From Takifugu bimaculatus (lineage: Eukaryota > Chordata > Actinopteri > Tetraodontiformes > Tetraodontidae), in the NCBI GenBank assembly GCA_004026145.2, contig CP034995.1:1104001-1168000 (forward strand): 64,000 bases of DNA, written 5' to 3'. A program made the translations under genes and the position numbers. Positions 24,520 to 39,030 of the stretch are shown piece after piece. Position 1 is the stretch's first letter. Every line of letters starts with the position of its first letter. The notes beneath the pieces were generated by a model, which was not told the DNA's origin, searched no databases, and saw only the letters and a list, made by a program, of their open reading frames with translations.

Positions 24520-26682
24520 TACCACCCCGCCCTTTAGTTCCTCCTTCTCTTCGCAGGTGTGCAGTTTTCCTCACCAGTGACTTTAAGGATCTTCACAGAG
24601 CTCCATAACTCAAATGAAGCAGAACTTCACACACTCAGTTTACGTATAATCACTGAAATAAATTCTGAAGCGTCTTCAATCACTTTTTTTAGCTTTTCCT
24701 TCCCGTCTTATCTTTCTATTTCCTGACAACAAGGATCTGTTTAATCTTTTACTGGTGGTGAATATTTATCATATCTGCTGTTTGTACTGCAAATCTACTA
24801 TACAAAGTAATTCAAGCATCAAGTAATAATGTTTAACTTGAATAAAAACAGTTGGGGGAATTGATGCCCGTTTAGGACATTTATAGTGGAAATTATAATA
24901 GAAAAAGCCAAACATTTCATAATTTTCAGCATTTTTTTCCTCCCGCTGACCATAATTCCCAAGATAATTCCTTGATACTGTATATCATTCCCTGTGCTCC
25001 AACGAGTTCATAAACTGACCCCATTCCTGCAAACTCTGGTTAATCCTCTTGTTAAAGCAGCAAATGGATTTGGATGGATGGTGTCATTTTAAAGACGGAT
25101 TCTTACTTTCGCTTTGTTCTTATAGGAAAATCGAAGGGATTCGATTTTGGTAAGGATCGTAATTAGAATCAGGTGATTACAGGTGTCCCCCCTCCCATCA
25201 ATAGCAGCACAGAGATCAGGTGGAATGTGTCACAACTCTACCTGATAAGGACAAAGAGAGCTGCGGTTTTGATGTCTGCGGCGCCGGAAATTCTAAATAT
25301 CCCAACAAATCTACCCACAATCCTCCGTTCTGATGTTCTGGTGTTGCAGTGGCTCTTAATGGCTTAAATGGGAATAAACCTGCGGAGGGATTAAAGAGGC
25401 AGAACATGCAAGACTGATGCAAAAATAACTACAATAGACTCCCAGCTGCACATGTGACATCAGGCCTAATCTCCACGGCGACGACGTGCAGCTGCAAAAT
25501 AGGTTAGCGCCCCGTCACGGCGAGGGCTGAGTCCCGGACCGTTTGTTGATGTTGGGCCTTCGAGTCATCAATATCAGGAGTTCCAGGGGTGAAAGTTGTT
25601 TGAGTCTGAGTCCCTCCATTGGTGAGTCCATTAAAAAGCACTTAACCCCCTCCCTAACCCCTCCCCCCCCCTGTCTGTTTTTATTCCCCTTGCTGTGTGT
25701 GCAAACACGTGGCGGTGGCGGCGGCGGGCCTTTCGCTCGGCCCCGTCACACACAATGGCCGAACTGAAGGGGATGGAGACGTCGATGGAGGGGGGGGGGG
25801 GCGAAGTGCTGGAGGGAAGAGCTGGGCAGGATGAACCTCATTAAGAAATGGAGGCTGTTTAAAGGAATATCTGATAGTGATCAGGCAGCTGTTTCCCCCC
25901 AGGCTGAGGCGGGATGAAGACCTACAGCAGCCGACACCTTCACACGCCAAATTACTGCTGATGACTCGGCAGGTTTAGCTTATCAAGCTCAGAACATCGT
26001 ACTTATTCCGACATGTTCAACTACCAGCATCGCTCCTCATTCTGGCTTTTACAGTCAACGGAGCTGCGGTCCTTCTAAACTACGGGGAGGTGTTTTATTG
26101 CCTTTTTGTGTGGGTTTTTTATCAGCTCAGACCATCAGCTGATGAAAAAGTCTCCTGCTTAACAATGTGCTGTTGTGGCTTTCATGTCACCTGTCAGAAC
26201 CATTTAATTAATTCCAGCGACCAGATAGGCGATGCAATGTCTCGCGGCAAATAAGCAGAAATTTTTCATTCTGTATTATGAAAAGAGTGTTCCGGAATAT
26301 GCTGCTACAGTGAAGAGGTCGACTTCAAACCAGGAGGGTGAGAAGATAACACGGTTTCACCCCCAGCTGAAGCGGCGGAGGTGAAAAACTGTGATTTCCT
26401 ACCTTTGTTTTCCCTTTCAAGGTGATTCTTTTATTCAGCACTAACTACTGTGTGTCCCAGCTGACAAGTTGATTATTACAATAATGATTTTTTTTTTAAG
26501 TATCCAATTTTAAGCTTCTTAAAGGCTGAGTTTAGGAAGACAGAGGTTTGGTAATCTGATCTGAGATCTGTAACTCCACCAGCTTACAGCAGGTTGGACT
26601 TGACCCGCAGTGTTCGGCATTTTAGCTACATGTATCATGTTGTTAATCTGCTTAACTGAGCTTTAGAGGGATGCAGTTTCTG

Positions 26683-26690
<8 letters not shown>

Positions 26691-26729
<39 letters not shown>

Positions 26730-26740
26730 ACACACACACA
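26691..26740. repeat. Compound (CT)n(CA)n microsatellite
   Basis: CT repeat of about 30 bp passing into CA repeat. Confidence 0.93.
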
Positions 26741-26920
26741 CATCTTGTCTTTTTCATTTCCTCAATCTCACCTTTCCGACCCTGTCACACGGTCTCATCC
26801 CCATCTGTTCTCTCGCTCTTTGTCTCTCCAGAACTGGTTCTTGGCTCTTTGTTTCCTCGGTTTCAACAGTCTTTAATGGTGTTTAGCTGCCTGAACTTCC
26901 ACATGTGCCTCACTCCTGCA

Positions 26921-26951
<31 letters not shown>

Positions 26952-27862
26952 ACACTCACAGTGTCTTCTCTGTGCACTATATGTATAACTCCTCACTCCT
27001 GCAGTTTAGGCATCAATACTAAGGTAAAGCATCTGCATCTGCACGTGCTTCTCATTAGCTCCTACAAAGAAAAAACACATGGCGGAAAAGCAAATTGGCG
27101 CCACAGCAACAAACGTTTGCTTTGCCTTCTGTTTGTTGTGGGAATGGTCGAGGTTTGAAGCCCTCCTTAATAAGTGTTTAACCTGCGGAACATAAAGACG
27201 GGTTCTGAGGCTGAGCAGGACCGCAGAGGGTGCAGCAGGTCGGTGGCAGGTGGAGGCAGCGGCCTCTTAAGCTACAGAGCTGCAGCTGTCATTCAGCAAC
27301 AATTCCTGCTTTGTCTGGCAGTAGAAATCTGCTATTTAGCCATGTGCTCATGGAGAAAAGGCTTATAACACAGTTTATGTCCTCTATCAGGCACTAATGG
27401 CCACAACACTGACCCGGCCGGCGTGTTGCTGTTGTATTGTGTCAGCCCCTCCTCTTCTTCCTCCTCCTCCTCGCCCAGCCTTTGGGATGAGGCCACTCCT
27501 GAAAACATTTACCTTCCCCTTGAGCGAGTCACAGGTCAGTTCCTCCGTTCGAAACGCTAACAACAGCTGCATCGCTGTGACAACACTGACCTATGGCCTG
27601 TTAGCTGCTAGCTACTCTGCTGCGCTAACAGCAGGCACATCTGTAACAGGATTCGATGCATGTGTTGCTCTGTGTCCCAGGCGGTTTAAGCTTCAGCGCT
27701 GGCATTGTACAGATAATCACTCACACACAGCCCACACGCAGACAGAAAGCCCACAGATTCCCGCACGCACTTTAAGGTTAAATCGTGAGCCAGAAGGGGG
27801 AAAACTGCTTTTCCCATGAAAGGTGTCCGGTTGCTATGCTGTCGTTATTTTTATATAAATAG

Positions 27863-27868
27863 TTTATT
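27863..27868 (-). terminator. Candidate polyadenylation signal of PDGFA
   Basis: AATAAA on the minus strand about 480 bp beyond the PDGFA stop codon. It is assigned by hexamer and distance only. Confidence 0.4.
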
Positions 27869-28344
27869 AGTATCAGTAACATGTCAGGAGGATTTTCTTC
27901 CCTCTCTGATGAGGATAACATACCAGTAAAGAAACAGACAGCCATAGAAAATGAAAGGTTATAAAAACAAGAGGATATATGTGCATGTATGTGTGAGTGT
28001 GTCTGGCTGAGTAAATCTTAAAGAGTATAAAAATCTAATCCCAGTTCCTGTTTCTAGAGATGATTCCACCAGGTTTATCATCGGAGTCACTGAGCAGTTT
28101 ATACTCTGGAGGAGGAACAAGACGCAGGCGGTCACTCCTCTGGTGTCCACCAGATTTCTGAGTCAGTCTCTGCTTCTTTAGCATCAATTGCTTCCTTCCT
28201 CCAGATTTAGCGAGTCCAGCTCCGTGCGATTCAGAACTCATCCACTGAAGCTCCTCCAGGTTACACTGATAGAAGGAGATGGCAGAGGTGGAGATGCTTG
28301 TCTGTGTTTGCTTGTCCTCCTCTCCGTCTCCTCGCCGTTTCTCT

Positions 28345-28837
28345 TCACCTAATGCCTGCTGGGAGGAAAAAGTGCTCTGATAATTCCATTTTTTTCAATT
28401 TCTTTCTCTACAATATTAGCTCTTAAAACTCTACCAGTTCTCATTTTTAATCACAATAGATCATACAATCAGAGTATGTTTAACTTTTACAGCAAAGAAG
28501 TGTTTGAGAGGTTTCCCACCGTACACAAACACATCCCAGTTTTAGGAATCTGTGTCCTTTCAGCCGGCGTTTAATACAGGTTGGAACTGGAAAAATCACT
28601 CAATCACTGTTATCAATGCTGCCGTGTAGCTGGCTGTACTGCCGAGAAGCTTAGATAATGAAGAGTTTTAGGGGTTTGGGAGCGCGTGCGTGTGTGGTGT
28701 GCGTGTATGTGTGTGTGAGGAGGTGTTTCCCTGAGGGAGGACTAACTCATGCAGAGAGGAAAAACAGTAAATACCTCAGATTTCTTATCAGCTCCTTTAA
28801 GGTGTCAGGCACAGTCAGACAGAAGCAGCCTGTACAT

Positions 28838-28909
<72 letters not shown>

Positions 28910-29964
28910 TAGAGAAAACAAGAGGGAGAGTTTGCTCACCATTATGCGCGTCTGTTTTTGCATTTGTGCTGACGTGTTTGTTGGTGCACGTGCACTCCAG
29001 GTGATCCTCCAGCCTGACCTGCACCTCCCTTAACTTGGGGCGCCGGCGCACGTACTCCACCTTTGCCACCTAAGAGCGAGAGAGGGGGAAGGAGAAGAGT
29101 GTAAGCATGCCGTGCTGATGGCGATGATGGCTCGGCCGAGGGGCCCGTCGTGCCGTCTGTGCACATTTGGAGTGAGATCAAGCAAAGCGCTCCTCCTGAC
29201 CGACAGCCACGTTTGTGGTGGAGCTGTGCGCACACACAGGTGTGTCTGCACTTGTTTAGATGAAAGAGTGGCGGGTTAATGCTGCCAGGACTGTCGAACT
29301 CACGGACGAGTCAGATTTACCGTTCCTGGGTCAACATTAATCACGCCTGCTGCCAGATGTGAAAACGTCTCGTGCAGCCGTGCATCCAAAAACTCCCGAG
29401 TTGTTAGTTAAAATCGAACATCAGTCATGTGCAGATGCTTCGGGTCTGCCTGCTGAGCGACCCAGAGGCCACAGAAGCAACTGGTTCAGCTTACACTTCC
29501 AGCTCAGTAAAGCTGATCTTACCCTGCTGGATGTTAGTGAGAAGGCAGCATGAGTCTCATGATCCCATCTTGCCTTTAACCAAACTGAAAATGGCCATCT
29601 ATTTATTTTTAATGGGGCTTTTGTGATGCTCCTGTAGCTTCGGGGGCTTGAAGGATTGCAGCTACAGCTGTCAGCTGATGAGCCTCTCTCAGGAGTCATG
29701 TGTTTCACACTGGAAATCCTCCAGGCCACAGATTCTAAATATCAAACATGTTTCATCTGAAACAGGTTGTCTGGAGCAGCAAGTCAGGGCTAAAGAACGT
29801 AAACAAATAAAACTACAGTGTGGTTGGAACCTGGTTTTTAATTTCAGAATTTAGCTGCTTTGTGTGGACACACGCTACATAATGCTTAAACACAGATTTT
29901 AAATAAAGCTATTAGGTTCCCAAACACCTGCAGCTGAAACAAACAAACATACAAACACACACAC

Positions 29965-30016
<52 letters not shown>

Positions 30017-32780
30017 CTACTAGAGTGTAGAAAGTATTTGCTTGAATAATGGCAGAAGTTTAGGAGCAGCAGTTCATTTGATGCGTTTATGATTAAAGAA
30101 TTAATAATTGAAAATTGAGCTGGAAATCTTTTACTACCGTGTCTGTAGGGCCGAAACACACTTTCATCCGTCCTTTCAGAGAAAAGGAGACATTTCTTTT
30201 TCACCTTGACCGTGCGGTGCTGGACGCGAGCCGCCTGGCATCTCATGTTACTGGTGTTGCAGCAGCCTGTGCAGCGTTTCACCTCCACGCAGGGCGGCCA
30301 GATGATGAAGTTGGCAGAGGTGGGATCCACCTGGCTCCTGGGGATCTCGTAGATGGTCGTTCTCACCTTACAGATGGCCGGCAGGGCCTCTTCCACCACT
30401 GCGGGGACAGAAGGCAGAGAAGACATGTGATGTCTAGAGTTTTAGACTTTAGTGGTCGTTCTGCGTATCTCACCAGTGCTCCTCTTGTGTCTGCTGTGTT
30501 CATGCTCTCGCTTCAGGTCGAGAAAGCTGTGAGAGCTGTCCTTGTAGTTCTGGTGTTTAGTCTTCTCGATCACCTCGTTCTCTGGACAAAGACAAAACCA
30601 CACTGTTGACATCACCATTTGTAAATATTACCACCTCCCCATGGAGTAGACACAACGCCGGATGGGTAGTTTATCATCACAAATGTTCTCTATACTCATT
30701 TTTACATACGACTAGCTCAGGTTGAGTCTATCGTAAATGGTGCATTTATTCATCCGTATAATTTGAGCAAAAAAACAATGAAGCACCACCTCTGTTCAAG
30801 GAAAAAGGTGCTGGAAACAGCAAATGGGACAATTATTTTCCTTCTCAACATGTGAATGGAGCAACAATGTTTGTCTTTGTACTGCATGTGGAACTACACG
30901 CCCATTTACACCAGCCACAACTGACGACCCCGGATTCACAAGGAGAACTCCTAACAGACAAAAGCAGAAGGAGAAAGAAGTTTTCAGATGGCAGGTTATC
31001 TGATTATCACAGACAAGGCTCCTCTGATCTAAGCACATAGGCTGACCAGATTAAGCTAACCATGTTATGCTGTTTAGATCTGTAAAAAACGGATAAATCG
31101 GACTTTTAACCATAGCTTAAATCCAAAACTACATATTTTACACTACACTGAAACATAAACAAGCAGCCAAGTTTAGCTTTCAACACTGCTTCAATCTGAT
31201 TTTGAACAATAAACAGTGTGTGTCCCATGCACACATCAGCTTAAACACACAATATAAGTGTATTGTGTATAAAACACAAGAGAGAGCACCTTCAACCTCT
31301 CAGTGTGTGTGTCGCTCTCTCTCTCTCTCTCTCTCTTTCTCTCCCTCACCCTGACATGCAGGAATTTCAGCATGAATTATACATAGCAACGCAGCAGCCT
31401 CCCAGCGGACCCGGCTCTCAAACCAATAATGGGCAGCATGACAACAGTATAATGAAGTGAGCCACTTGACCCCCACTGAGCCGAGGACCCGTCACACTCC
31501 ACATTTGCATCTCAAAGATACCAGGGTTAACAGTGGCACTCCTCCTAGAAGCACACATTAAAAATGTTTTTTTTTTGTTCCACGGACGACCTGGAGTTCA
31601 GAGCTAAATTTAGGATTCCGCTTCTGTGAGCGGGAAACGACATGGTTATTCCCGTTTCACGTCACTGATTTGGTTCTGATTTAAAACCCGTGTAATGAGA
31701 GCTATGTCCTGTCTGTGCTGCAGGTGAAGCCAATTTGATTCACTTCAAAGCTATGCAACATTTAGAAATTTTGGAAGTAAACAGAGAATCGAGACCTATA
31801 GTCAAATTCCAGGGGCTTTAGTAACACCAAAAGTCTCCAAGAAGAGACATTTTTGCTTACTTCACCATTGTGTTTCAATTTTTCCAGCTTTTCATCACTT
31901 TACAAAATCAGCATAAGGCTCTTAAAAAGAAACCCTGGCTTTAAAATCGTCACTCCCAGTTTAGTGTTGGCAGTGGCTGAGAAAACACAAAGTTTACTCA
32001 GAGTTCACAGTGGGTGAAAAGAGTGAGACGGACTGCTGGTCTCCCAGCAACGTCTGGAGAGGTATTCCAGTAATGAGACAAGAAGACAGCATCCTCTTAC
32101 TGTGCACTGAAGCAGATGCAGCTAATACCTCTATTCAGAAGTGGCAGAAATGTGACAGCAGCAACTTCATATCAGATCCGTGTCTATTTCCTTCTTTGGC
32201 TTTGCTGTCTGGTACTTCCTGTATTATTACCCTCATGATAACTCAAAAGGAAGTGGCTCACTACATCCTCATATCACTTATGTCACATCTCCATGTGAAA
32301 TTGGTGAGAGTTGCATAGAGAGGCGCTTTACCTACGGAGTCTATCTCTAGCAGCCGCTGGAGGTCGCTGATGCTGCGAATCTCGCTCCGAGAGAGGCGCT
32401 CCAACAGCTCACGGGGCAGAGGGGAGTCCTGCGGGGGGGGGGGAAGTCAGCCTGTGAGTCGCTGTGCAGGAGCACAGATGTTCCCTTGCACATAGATGTG
32501 TCAAACACACAAAAGCCACATCATAGGAGCATTCATTAAATGTCTCCTGCAGCTATTTGTTTGTTGTGTTTAATGACATTGGTGCGTAATTACACGGGAA
32601 GAAGTTCCATCCGTGCATGTTTTCATTTCGACAATAGTTACAGCGGAAGTTAAAGTTAGTAAATACCCACAGTATGTTGGGAAAACATCAGACCATTTGG
32701 ACACACTTTGAGAGGTTTACCTCGGCAGCGGTGCGTAACAGGCAGAGGCAGCCGAAGAGGTGGAACACCGCGGCTCTCAT
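28345..32780 (-). CDS. pdgfa: Platelet-derived growth factor subunit A, short form, 6 exons
   Basis: Secreted dimeric growth factor that activates PDGF receptor alpha. Coding exons: 32780-32721, 32428-32332, 30581-30474, 30398-30205, 29069-28940, 28355-28345. Phases join without a break to 199 residues (human short form 196). A signal peptide ([15 protein letters not shown]) is followed by a propeptide with [11 protein letters not shown], which is also human-like. The proprotein-convertase site is RHKR before [13 protein letters not shown]. The PDGF/VEGF domain has all eight cysteines, including [14 protein letters not shown] and LECTC. The last codons give GIR then TGA, matching the human short-isoform end DVR. 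No basic exon 6 equivalent (the retention motif of the long form) was found between 28,356 and 28,939. Intron 4 carries a long CA tract. A co-orthologue number cannot be assigned. Confidence 0.95.
28839..28904. repeat. (CA)n microsatellite in last PDGFA intron
   Basis: 66 bp of pure CA repeat lying 36 bp from the exon 5 splice donor. Confidence 0.97.
29946..30014. repeat. (CA)n microsatellite in PDGFA intron 4
   Basis: About 69 bp of CA repeat with AT interruptions on its left side. Confidence 0.95.
31313..31337. repeat. (CT)n microsatellite in PDGFA intron 2
   Basis: Short CT repeat inside the intron between exons 2 and 3. Confidence 0.9.
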
Positions 32781-34404
32781 CTCCTCTCAGATCCGCTGCA
32801 GAGGCACCAGGACGAGGCGGGGGTCCACTGCCAGAGCCGGGCTGTTGCTCCCTGCTCCCTGGAGCTCAGAAACATCCCTCGGAGAAAAACGGGTGACAGT
32901 CCCGGCTTCAATGAAAGAGGTGGTGCAAGAGGTTACTGCGACCGCACCTGATGAACTGTGGATAAAGAATAGAGTCAAAGATATCCCGCTTCTGCAGTGC
33001 TGAGTGAGTACGGGGAGAGCTCGGAAGATTTCCAAACCAATGTAAAATAAAGTGAATAACCGAAAAGCACGTATGAAGCCTGGGTTGTCGTGACTACACT
33101 AGTATCCGACACTGGCAGCTCTTGGATCGGGCATAAAGTACAGGTGTCCAGTGGGAAAATGCAAACTCTGCTTTCACGCATCCAACAATATCCATATCTT
33201 AGCTCCCGGAGTAATCCTTTCAAAACCAAAATCCGTGCGCGCTGGATTTCTTGACTCTGATATATGTCTTAATGAGGGGTTTTTTTTTTCTTTCAAAGCC
33301 TGACAGTTCTGTCTCTGTCCCAAGAACAGGAACCGAGTGACAGCAGTGAATCAGTCCCCACATCTGCAGACCACCGCAGACCGGTATCAATAGCCGGCGA
33401 TCCTGGGATCTCCGGGGTGAATGGAGCCGGGATGCTTTTTCAGTCACAGGATATAGCCGTGCGCGCCGCCGAGGTCCGGGTCTGTGAGCGCGCTTTGCGT
33501 AAAGTAGTAGGACGCTGCTGGCTACCAATAAACCACAGTTAACAGAACCCGTGCACATTTTTCTCACAGCTGCACCATCAACTCTCTGAGCATCAGTGTA
33601 AATCCAGTTTATAATGTTTAAGCCTCTCTGTGATAATTAACTACCTCGATAGAAGCTAATTTATAACTGAGTTTAACTTATTTTGATTGTGTGTGCTGAG
33701 TTACCGTGTGGATGTTTAATTGTTGAGTAATAAAGCACATTATGGAGTGTCCCGACTGACTGAGGCCCAATTACTTTGTAGACTAAAGGAAATTATACCC
33801 TTGACCTTATGCAACCTTCCCCAGACAAGGTTGGTGGCCTAAATTCCCTTTCTTATAGGTTATCTTATCATACAATTATCATAGATGGACTACATTTATG
33901 AGGAAATGCAGAACATAAGCTCAACAGATCAATTTTCCCAGGTCTTAAAGAACTATTTTATAGGAACCAAAAGTGTTAATGTGTGTAATTTGGGATTAAT
34001 GAGTGGAAATATTACTACAGCAGAAACCAGATCCTTAACTGTGATATACCTTTGACTGAGATAGCCGATTACAGTATTTAGCATCTATTCTTTTACATTG
34101 TTTTACTACGGGAAATTGCTAAAGGAATGTGCAAAACTTTCCAGAGCTAAAGTTTCATAAAGCAGTGCTGGAATCTGGAAATCCCAGCTAATGCATTCAA
34201 ACGAGCACGTACACGCTGATTCTACAAGTCTGGCTTTTTCTACATATATGAAGCACGTGGGTGTGTGTGTGAGTGTGAGTTGAAGGCACAGAAGCCAATC
34301 AAGTACAGATGGAGGCAAAGGAGGAAAGGAACTGATGTAGATTTTCCTTGTGATGGCTTTAGCCTGTCAAGCTCGATGTTCTTTAATTGGTCCAACATAC
34401 TGGG

Positions 34405-34409
<5 letters not shown>

Positions 34410-34492
<83 letters not shown>
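34410..34492. repeat. (CA)n microsatellite
   Basis: 83 bp of pure CA repeat. Confidence 0.97.
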
Positions 34493-34496
<4 letters not shown>

Positions 34497-36636
34497 GAAG
34501 AGGAGCATTGAAGGGGAAATGGGTCAGAAAGGATTCAGGTCTTCAGTGGTGTTCACTCGTCCCACGATATCGTCACTTCCTCCCAGACCGCCGCCGCCGC
34601 ACCTCACTCCTGTTTTGTCTTCAGTCTTTGTGTCGCTCATCTGCCGTCTTTGTCTGTGCAAGCAGGGTTTCCCAAGGGCCACTGGTCCAGACAGAAAGGT
34701 GGCTCGGTCAATAATTTACTCCAATGTGTGAATCCATTGATTGATAAGCTGATTTGTTCGTAATATTCCATAAATTAACTCCACAATAGCTTGGGAAAAT
34801 GATGTAATTCATTCACTGCATGTTTGAGAGAGCTAGAGCATCAATACTGGCAATATGTGGTAAATTTGCAAAAATGGTTTAAGACAAATAGCCATAAATT
34901 GCATTAGCATTGAAAACAAATTCTATATTTAGAAATTTTCTATCAATAAGATTGATGTCTCTTGTGAATGGGACTGTAATTGTTTTTGTCTATGTTATCT
35001 ATCCTCCTTTTCCTCCCTAATACGTATCTCCCACATTATTTCCCACTTGCAACAGCCATATTATTTATAAACCTGTAAAAAACTGTATTCCTTTTTTTAA
35101 CCTTTCAAGTTTTATTTTAAAAGAAGTAGTCTGGTACAAAGACCGGATGCACCATTCAAGAGTTTGGTGACCTTGGTTAAGAGAACTTCAGCAGTGTTTG
35201 TTACACACGGAACTCCCAGCTGCCAGACTGTGGGAAATAAGAACCAGAGAGAACTGGGTGAAAATACAGAACTTGAGATGTGGAAGAGGTCGGAGCACGA
35301 CACCGAAAAGGGTTCAACCGTTAGAGGGACTTTTTATTCCGCATGTGACGGAGATTCAGGGGCTATCTGCACATTTATTGACAAAACCAAGCACATGGTG
35401 GAAATAACCTCATGCACTTTTCCTCCCATTCTCTTTTCATCCGCCGTTAATTATTAGGCTCCTCAAAAAAAAAAGTCAGAAAGGATTTCTCCATTAAATC
35501 CAGGGTAAATCCACCGCTGGGCACCTGCCAGAACCTATTGTGCAACGCATGAATGTTTGGTCATCAGCCAAAGGGAGATTTATCCTGGATTACCATCTCG
35601 AATATGTCGGCATTTACCTGCGCGTAATACCCCACAGCCACCACCGGACCGTCTGTCCAAAAGTCTGAGAGAAAGCTTTATGTAGGGCTGAAAACACAGG
35701 GCCCTTGTCTTGTGGCAACCCGCACTCACGAAGACAGAGAGCCAGCTTAACTGGGGTCGGAGAGGGGGGCTGCAGTAAGGGCAGGACCTCCCACCATTCT
35801 GACTGAAGTTACATTAAACACCGGGGAACGCTCGCAACATTGACTGTCCACACCGCTGTGCACATTTCAGGGCATCCAGCGTGATTACTGAGGCATGTTT
35901 CAGCCTACTATCCGAATGAACCCCTCCCCCATATGAAATAAATAGACATGGTTGCACATCTCAACCTTCCTATTTGAGCCTTGAGACAAAACATCACATC
36001 TCAGATCCTGCGTGAGGACTTCCTGCGCAGTTGTTGACATCTGTCGTCTGTCTGGCCAAACGGCAAAGACAAAGAGTTTCCTCTACACGTCAGTTTCAGC
36101 AGACAGAGGAAGGGATGGGGTGAATATGGTGCTCATCACTTCTGTGTAACAGACAAATGAAGCCAAATTGGTCTTTTGAAGAGCTGCAGACATTTGGTGA
36201 TGACAAACACAAATGGATCAAAATTAAACTCAGAATGAATTCAGTTCAGCTCATTTCTATCTGACCATCTCCTACTCCCTGTCTGCTGCAAGACAACGTC
36301 AACACCTCTTCCCTTTTCCTCTTCCTCCAATTCTCACCTCTGGCTTTAATATTTGCCAGCTGATGTATGATGTGATAAGGTAAAGAGACAATCATAAACT
36401 ACTCAGATTGGGACTGGGACATGTGTCCAAGCTAACGGCCGTTGGAGAAAACTAGTTTGGCTGTTGTATTTTACCCATGGAACATCTGATTCAAGCAACC
36501 ATCCACCCCCGATTGTTCATCACTTCAGCTGGGAGACCTGAACCTCCTCTGCGGAAATAATTGGGAGGCAGTGAGGGAGGTAATTGTGTTTTCCATCTGG
36601 TGATTCATCAGGAAGTGCTAATGAAACCTCCTCATA

Positions 36637-36638
<2 letters not shown>

Positions 36639-36698
<60 letters not shown>
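36639..36698. repeat. (CA)n microsatellite
   Basis: 60 bp of CA repeat with a short CG-bearing extension to about 36,722. Confidence 0.96.
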
Positions 36699-39030
36699 CA
36701 CGCACACACACACGCACGCACACGTTTCCACTCTGACAAAACCTCAAAGCAACACACCCACCCTGCAGTCTGTGCAGTAGTCTAAGTTTGAGTGCTGTTT
36801 CACCCTTCAGCCTCACCTTTCAAAAAGATTCAGTGTTGATTGTGCTGTTTCTACCCACATGGCATCTGGGCCCCCATCGCACTTCTGTGTTTTGATTTTC
36901 ACACGGAAAAGGAGGACGGGGTTGATGGAAAAAGTGGTTCCTTCAAGTGACATAATGAAACGTGCTGTGGTCTAACTGCTGGGATTAGCTCCAATGAACC
37001 CTCGCGAACTTGATTAGGAATGAGCAGCAGTTGACACAAGAGTATTAAAATGTAGCCTTGAGGATCCAAGCTGCACAATATAGGATATATATGTTGTTAG
37101 AAGGGGTTGAGAGCAACACACAACACAAATATGCACACAAAAAAAACAATCCACACACAAAAACACAGAAGCAAAGTCCTCTTCTTTCTTCCAATCATGC
37201 TCAGACACCAATTAGTAAAGCTCTCACGGCATTTATGGCCAGGCTGGGAACTGCAAAGATGAGAAATCCCCCTCTCTCCTCTTCCAAAAGAAGGATTTCT
37301 CCTTCATTGTTGGTAGGTTGAGAGAGAAGGATGTAGGGTGTATTTGGAGGGCTGCTGATGTGGTAATTTTTGGCTTGGAAACAATGCCACGCTGTCTAAA
37401 GAAGGGTAATACAGGGGAGTAATGGAGGTAGTGTTTGGTCTCTGTGTGAGTGCTAAATAAACACACAAACTGAGGTGACATCATTCCATTCCACTAGAAA
37501 CCCCACTAGGTGAAGGAGGAAGCATCATATTAACTCCAAATTAGGACAACACAGACTCTTTATGTGAAACACACATTAGAACAGTGAGAGTCTGTTTCTT
37601 TGTTCAAGTGTTTATGTGCTACTGTTAAAGGGAATCCCACTATAATTAGATGTTTACTATGGGATACTAATGGGATGTTTTCACTCAGCATTTTGAGGTT
37701 TTTCTCCTACATGCTTAAAGACGCCAGCAGAGGAACTATTCAGGAACATTGATGCAGAACACTGTCTCAAAAGGCTCAACAAGGAACGAAAACAGACAGA
37801 AAGTAACATGAAAAATGCAGTGTTATCGAAGAAAGCCAGCTTGCTGCACACATTTACAACTAAATCAAACATTTTTGATACAAAGCTGCCACAAGCAGCC
37901 TGTGAATCAAGCCAAAAGTTGACAGATAGATTACAGTGGAATGCAGCAAGTAGACTCTATTATTTTGACAACATCTCTGGCAAAGTGAACAAAGTTGCAC
38001 CTTTCCTTTGAGTGTTTATATTTGAACTGTACTGTTGTGATTACCTGCCCGATCCCAAATTGTGTTGAGACATGAAGTGCTCTGGCTCCTCATACCCCTT
38101 TTCATCAGCATGCATTATTATCTGCAATACCTCCAAGAAGTCATTAAAAGTGCTGGAAAAGATAAAGACAAGAGGCTGACATGCCTGATCTGGAGAGGGT
38201 TGGAAATGTGGGTCAACTGGGGAGAGAACCTTTCCACCAGCTGATGAGGTCTGGTACAAAGATATGACAGATCAATAATAAGTCACAGTTGCTATACAGC
38301 AATCAAGACTTGGTGGGAAAGAGGGAAAAGGCAGTAGAATATTGAATAGTTGAAGAACTAAAACACTTTTGAAGTGATCACAGGTGTTTGAGTATACAAT
38401 TTATGTTTCATATTTTAAAGAAATAATGACTCTTGGAATTTAAAAAATACAAAGGAATTCTCAGACCAAGACTATGATCCTGTCTTTGCTGGAGTGAAGT
38501 CCGGGTATTTAGCACCACCTAGTGGCCTAAAACTAAAACAATGCCACGCAGTCCCTCTTCCTTCCCCTTTGTGTTGGCTGCTTCATCACCACATTCACAC
38601 TCACTCAAACTCCACACCTCCTCCTCACCGCCAACCAAAGACCGTTTGACAGACTCACCCGTTTACCATCTAACTGTCCTCTAAAGCTTTAAAACTATGA
38701 TCTCTATTTCAGGTCTGTTAGAAGGACAGTCCTGGAAGACCTTAACAGCAAAGGAAGGATTCCAAACTTTAATAAAGGGTAACTGTAAACATGTACATTA
38801 GAAATATACAATATGAAATATGTGCTGATGTTTCCCATTTTACTAAGACTTAGTAAAATCTGTCCTACCAGGCTGAAAATGCATTCAGTGGGATAGAAAA
38901 CCCGGTAGGATCGTGGCTCTCGAGGACTGAGTTTAACACATGTGCGACTAGTGTATAAGACAGAGTAGGCTTTTTTCACTTGAGAAACATTGCAAAGATT
39001 TGGAAAATATTTATGCAGCATGAAGCATCC

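Larger units (their letters stand above)
32781..39025. other. PDGFA 5' flank and spacer
   Basis: PDGFA promoter and 5' untranslated sequence presumably lie just above 32,780. The rest holds two CA microsatellites and no supported exon. Confidence 0.5.

Noticed and set aside
27397..27819. A 140-codon open frame on the plus strand.
   Set aside because: Low-complexity start (Cys and Pro runs from a CCTCCT tract) and no family resemblance.
30115..30609. A 164-codon plus-strand open frame.
   Set aside because: It is antisense to PDGFA exons 3 and 4, whose conserved protein sequence explains the lack of stops.
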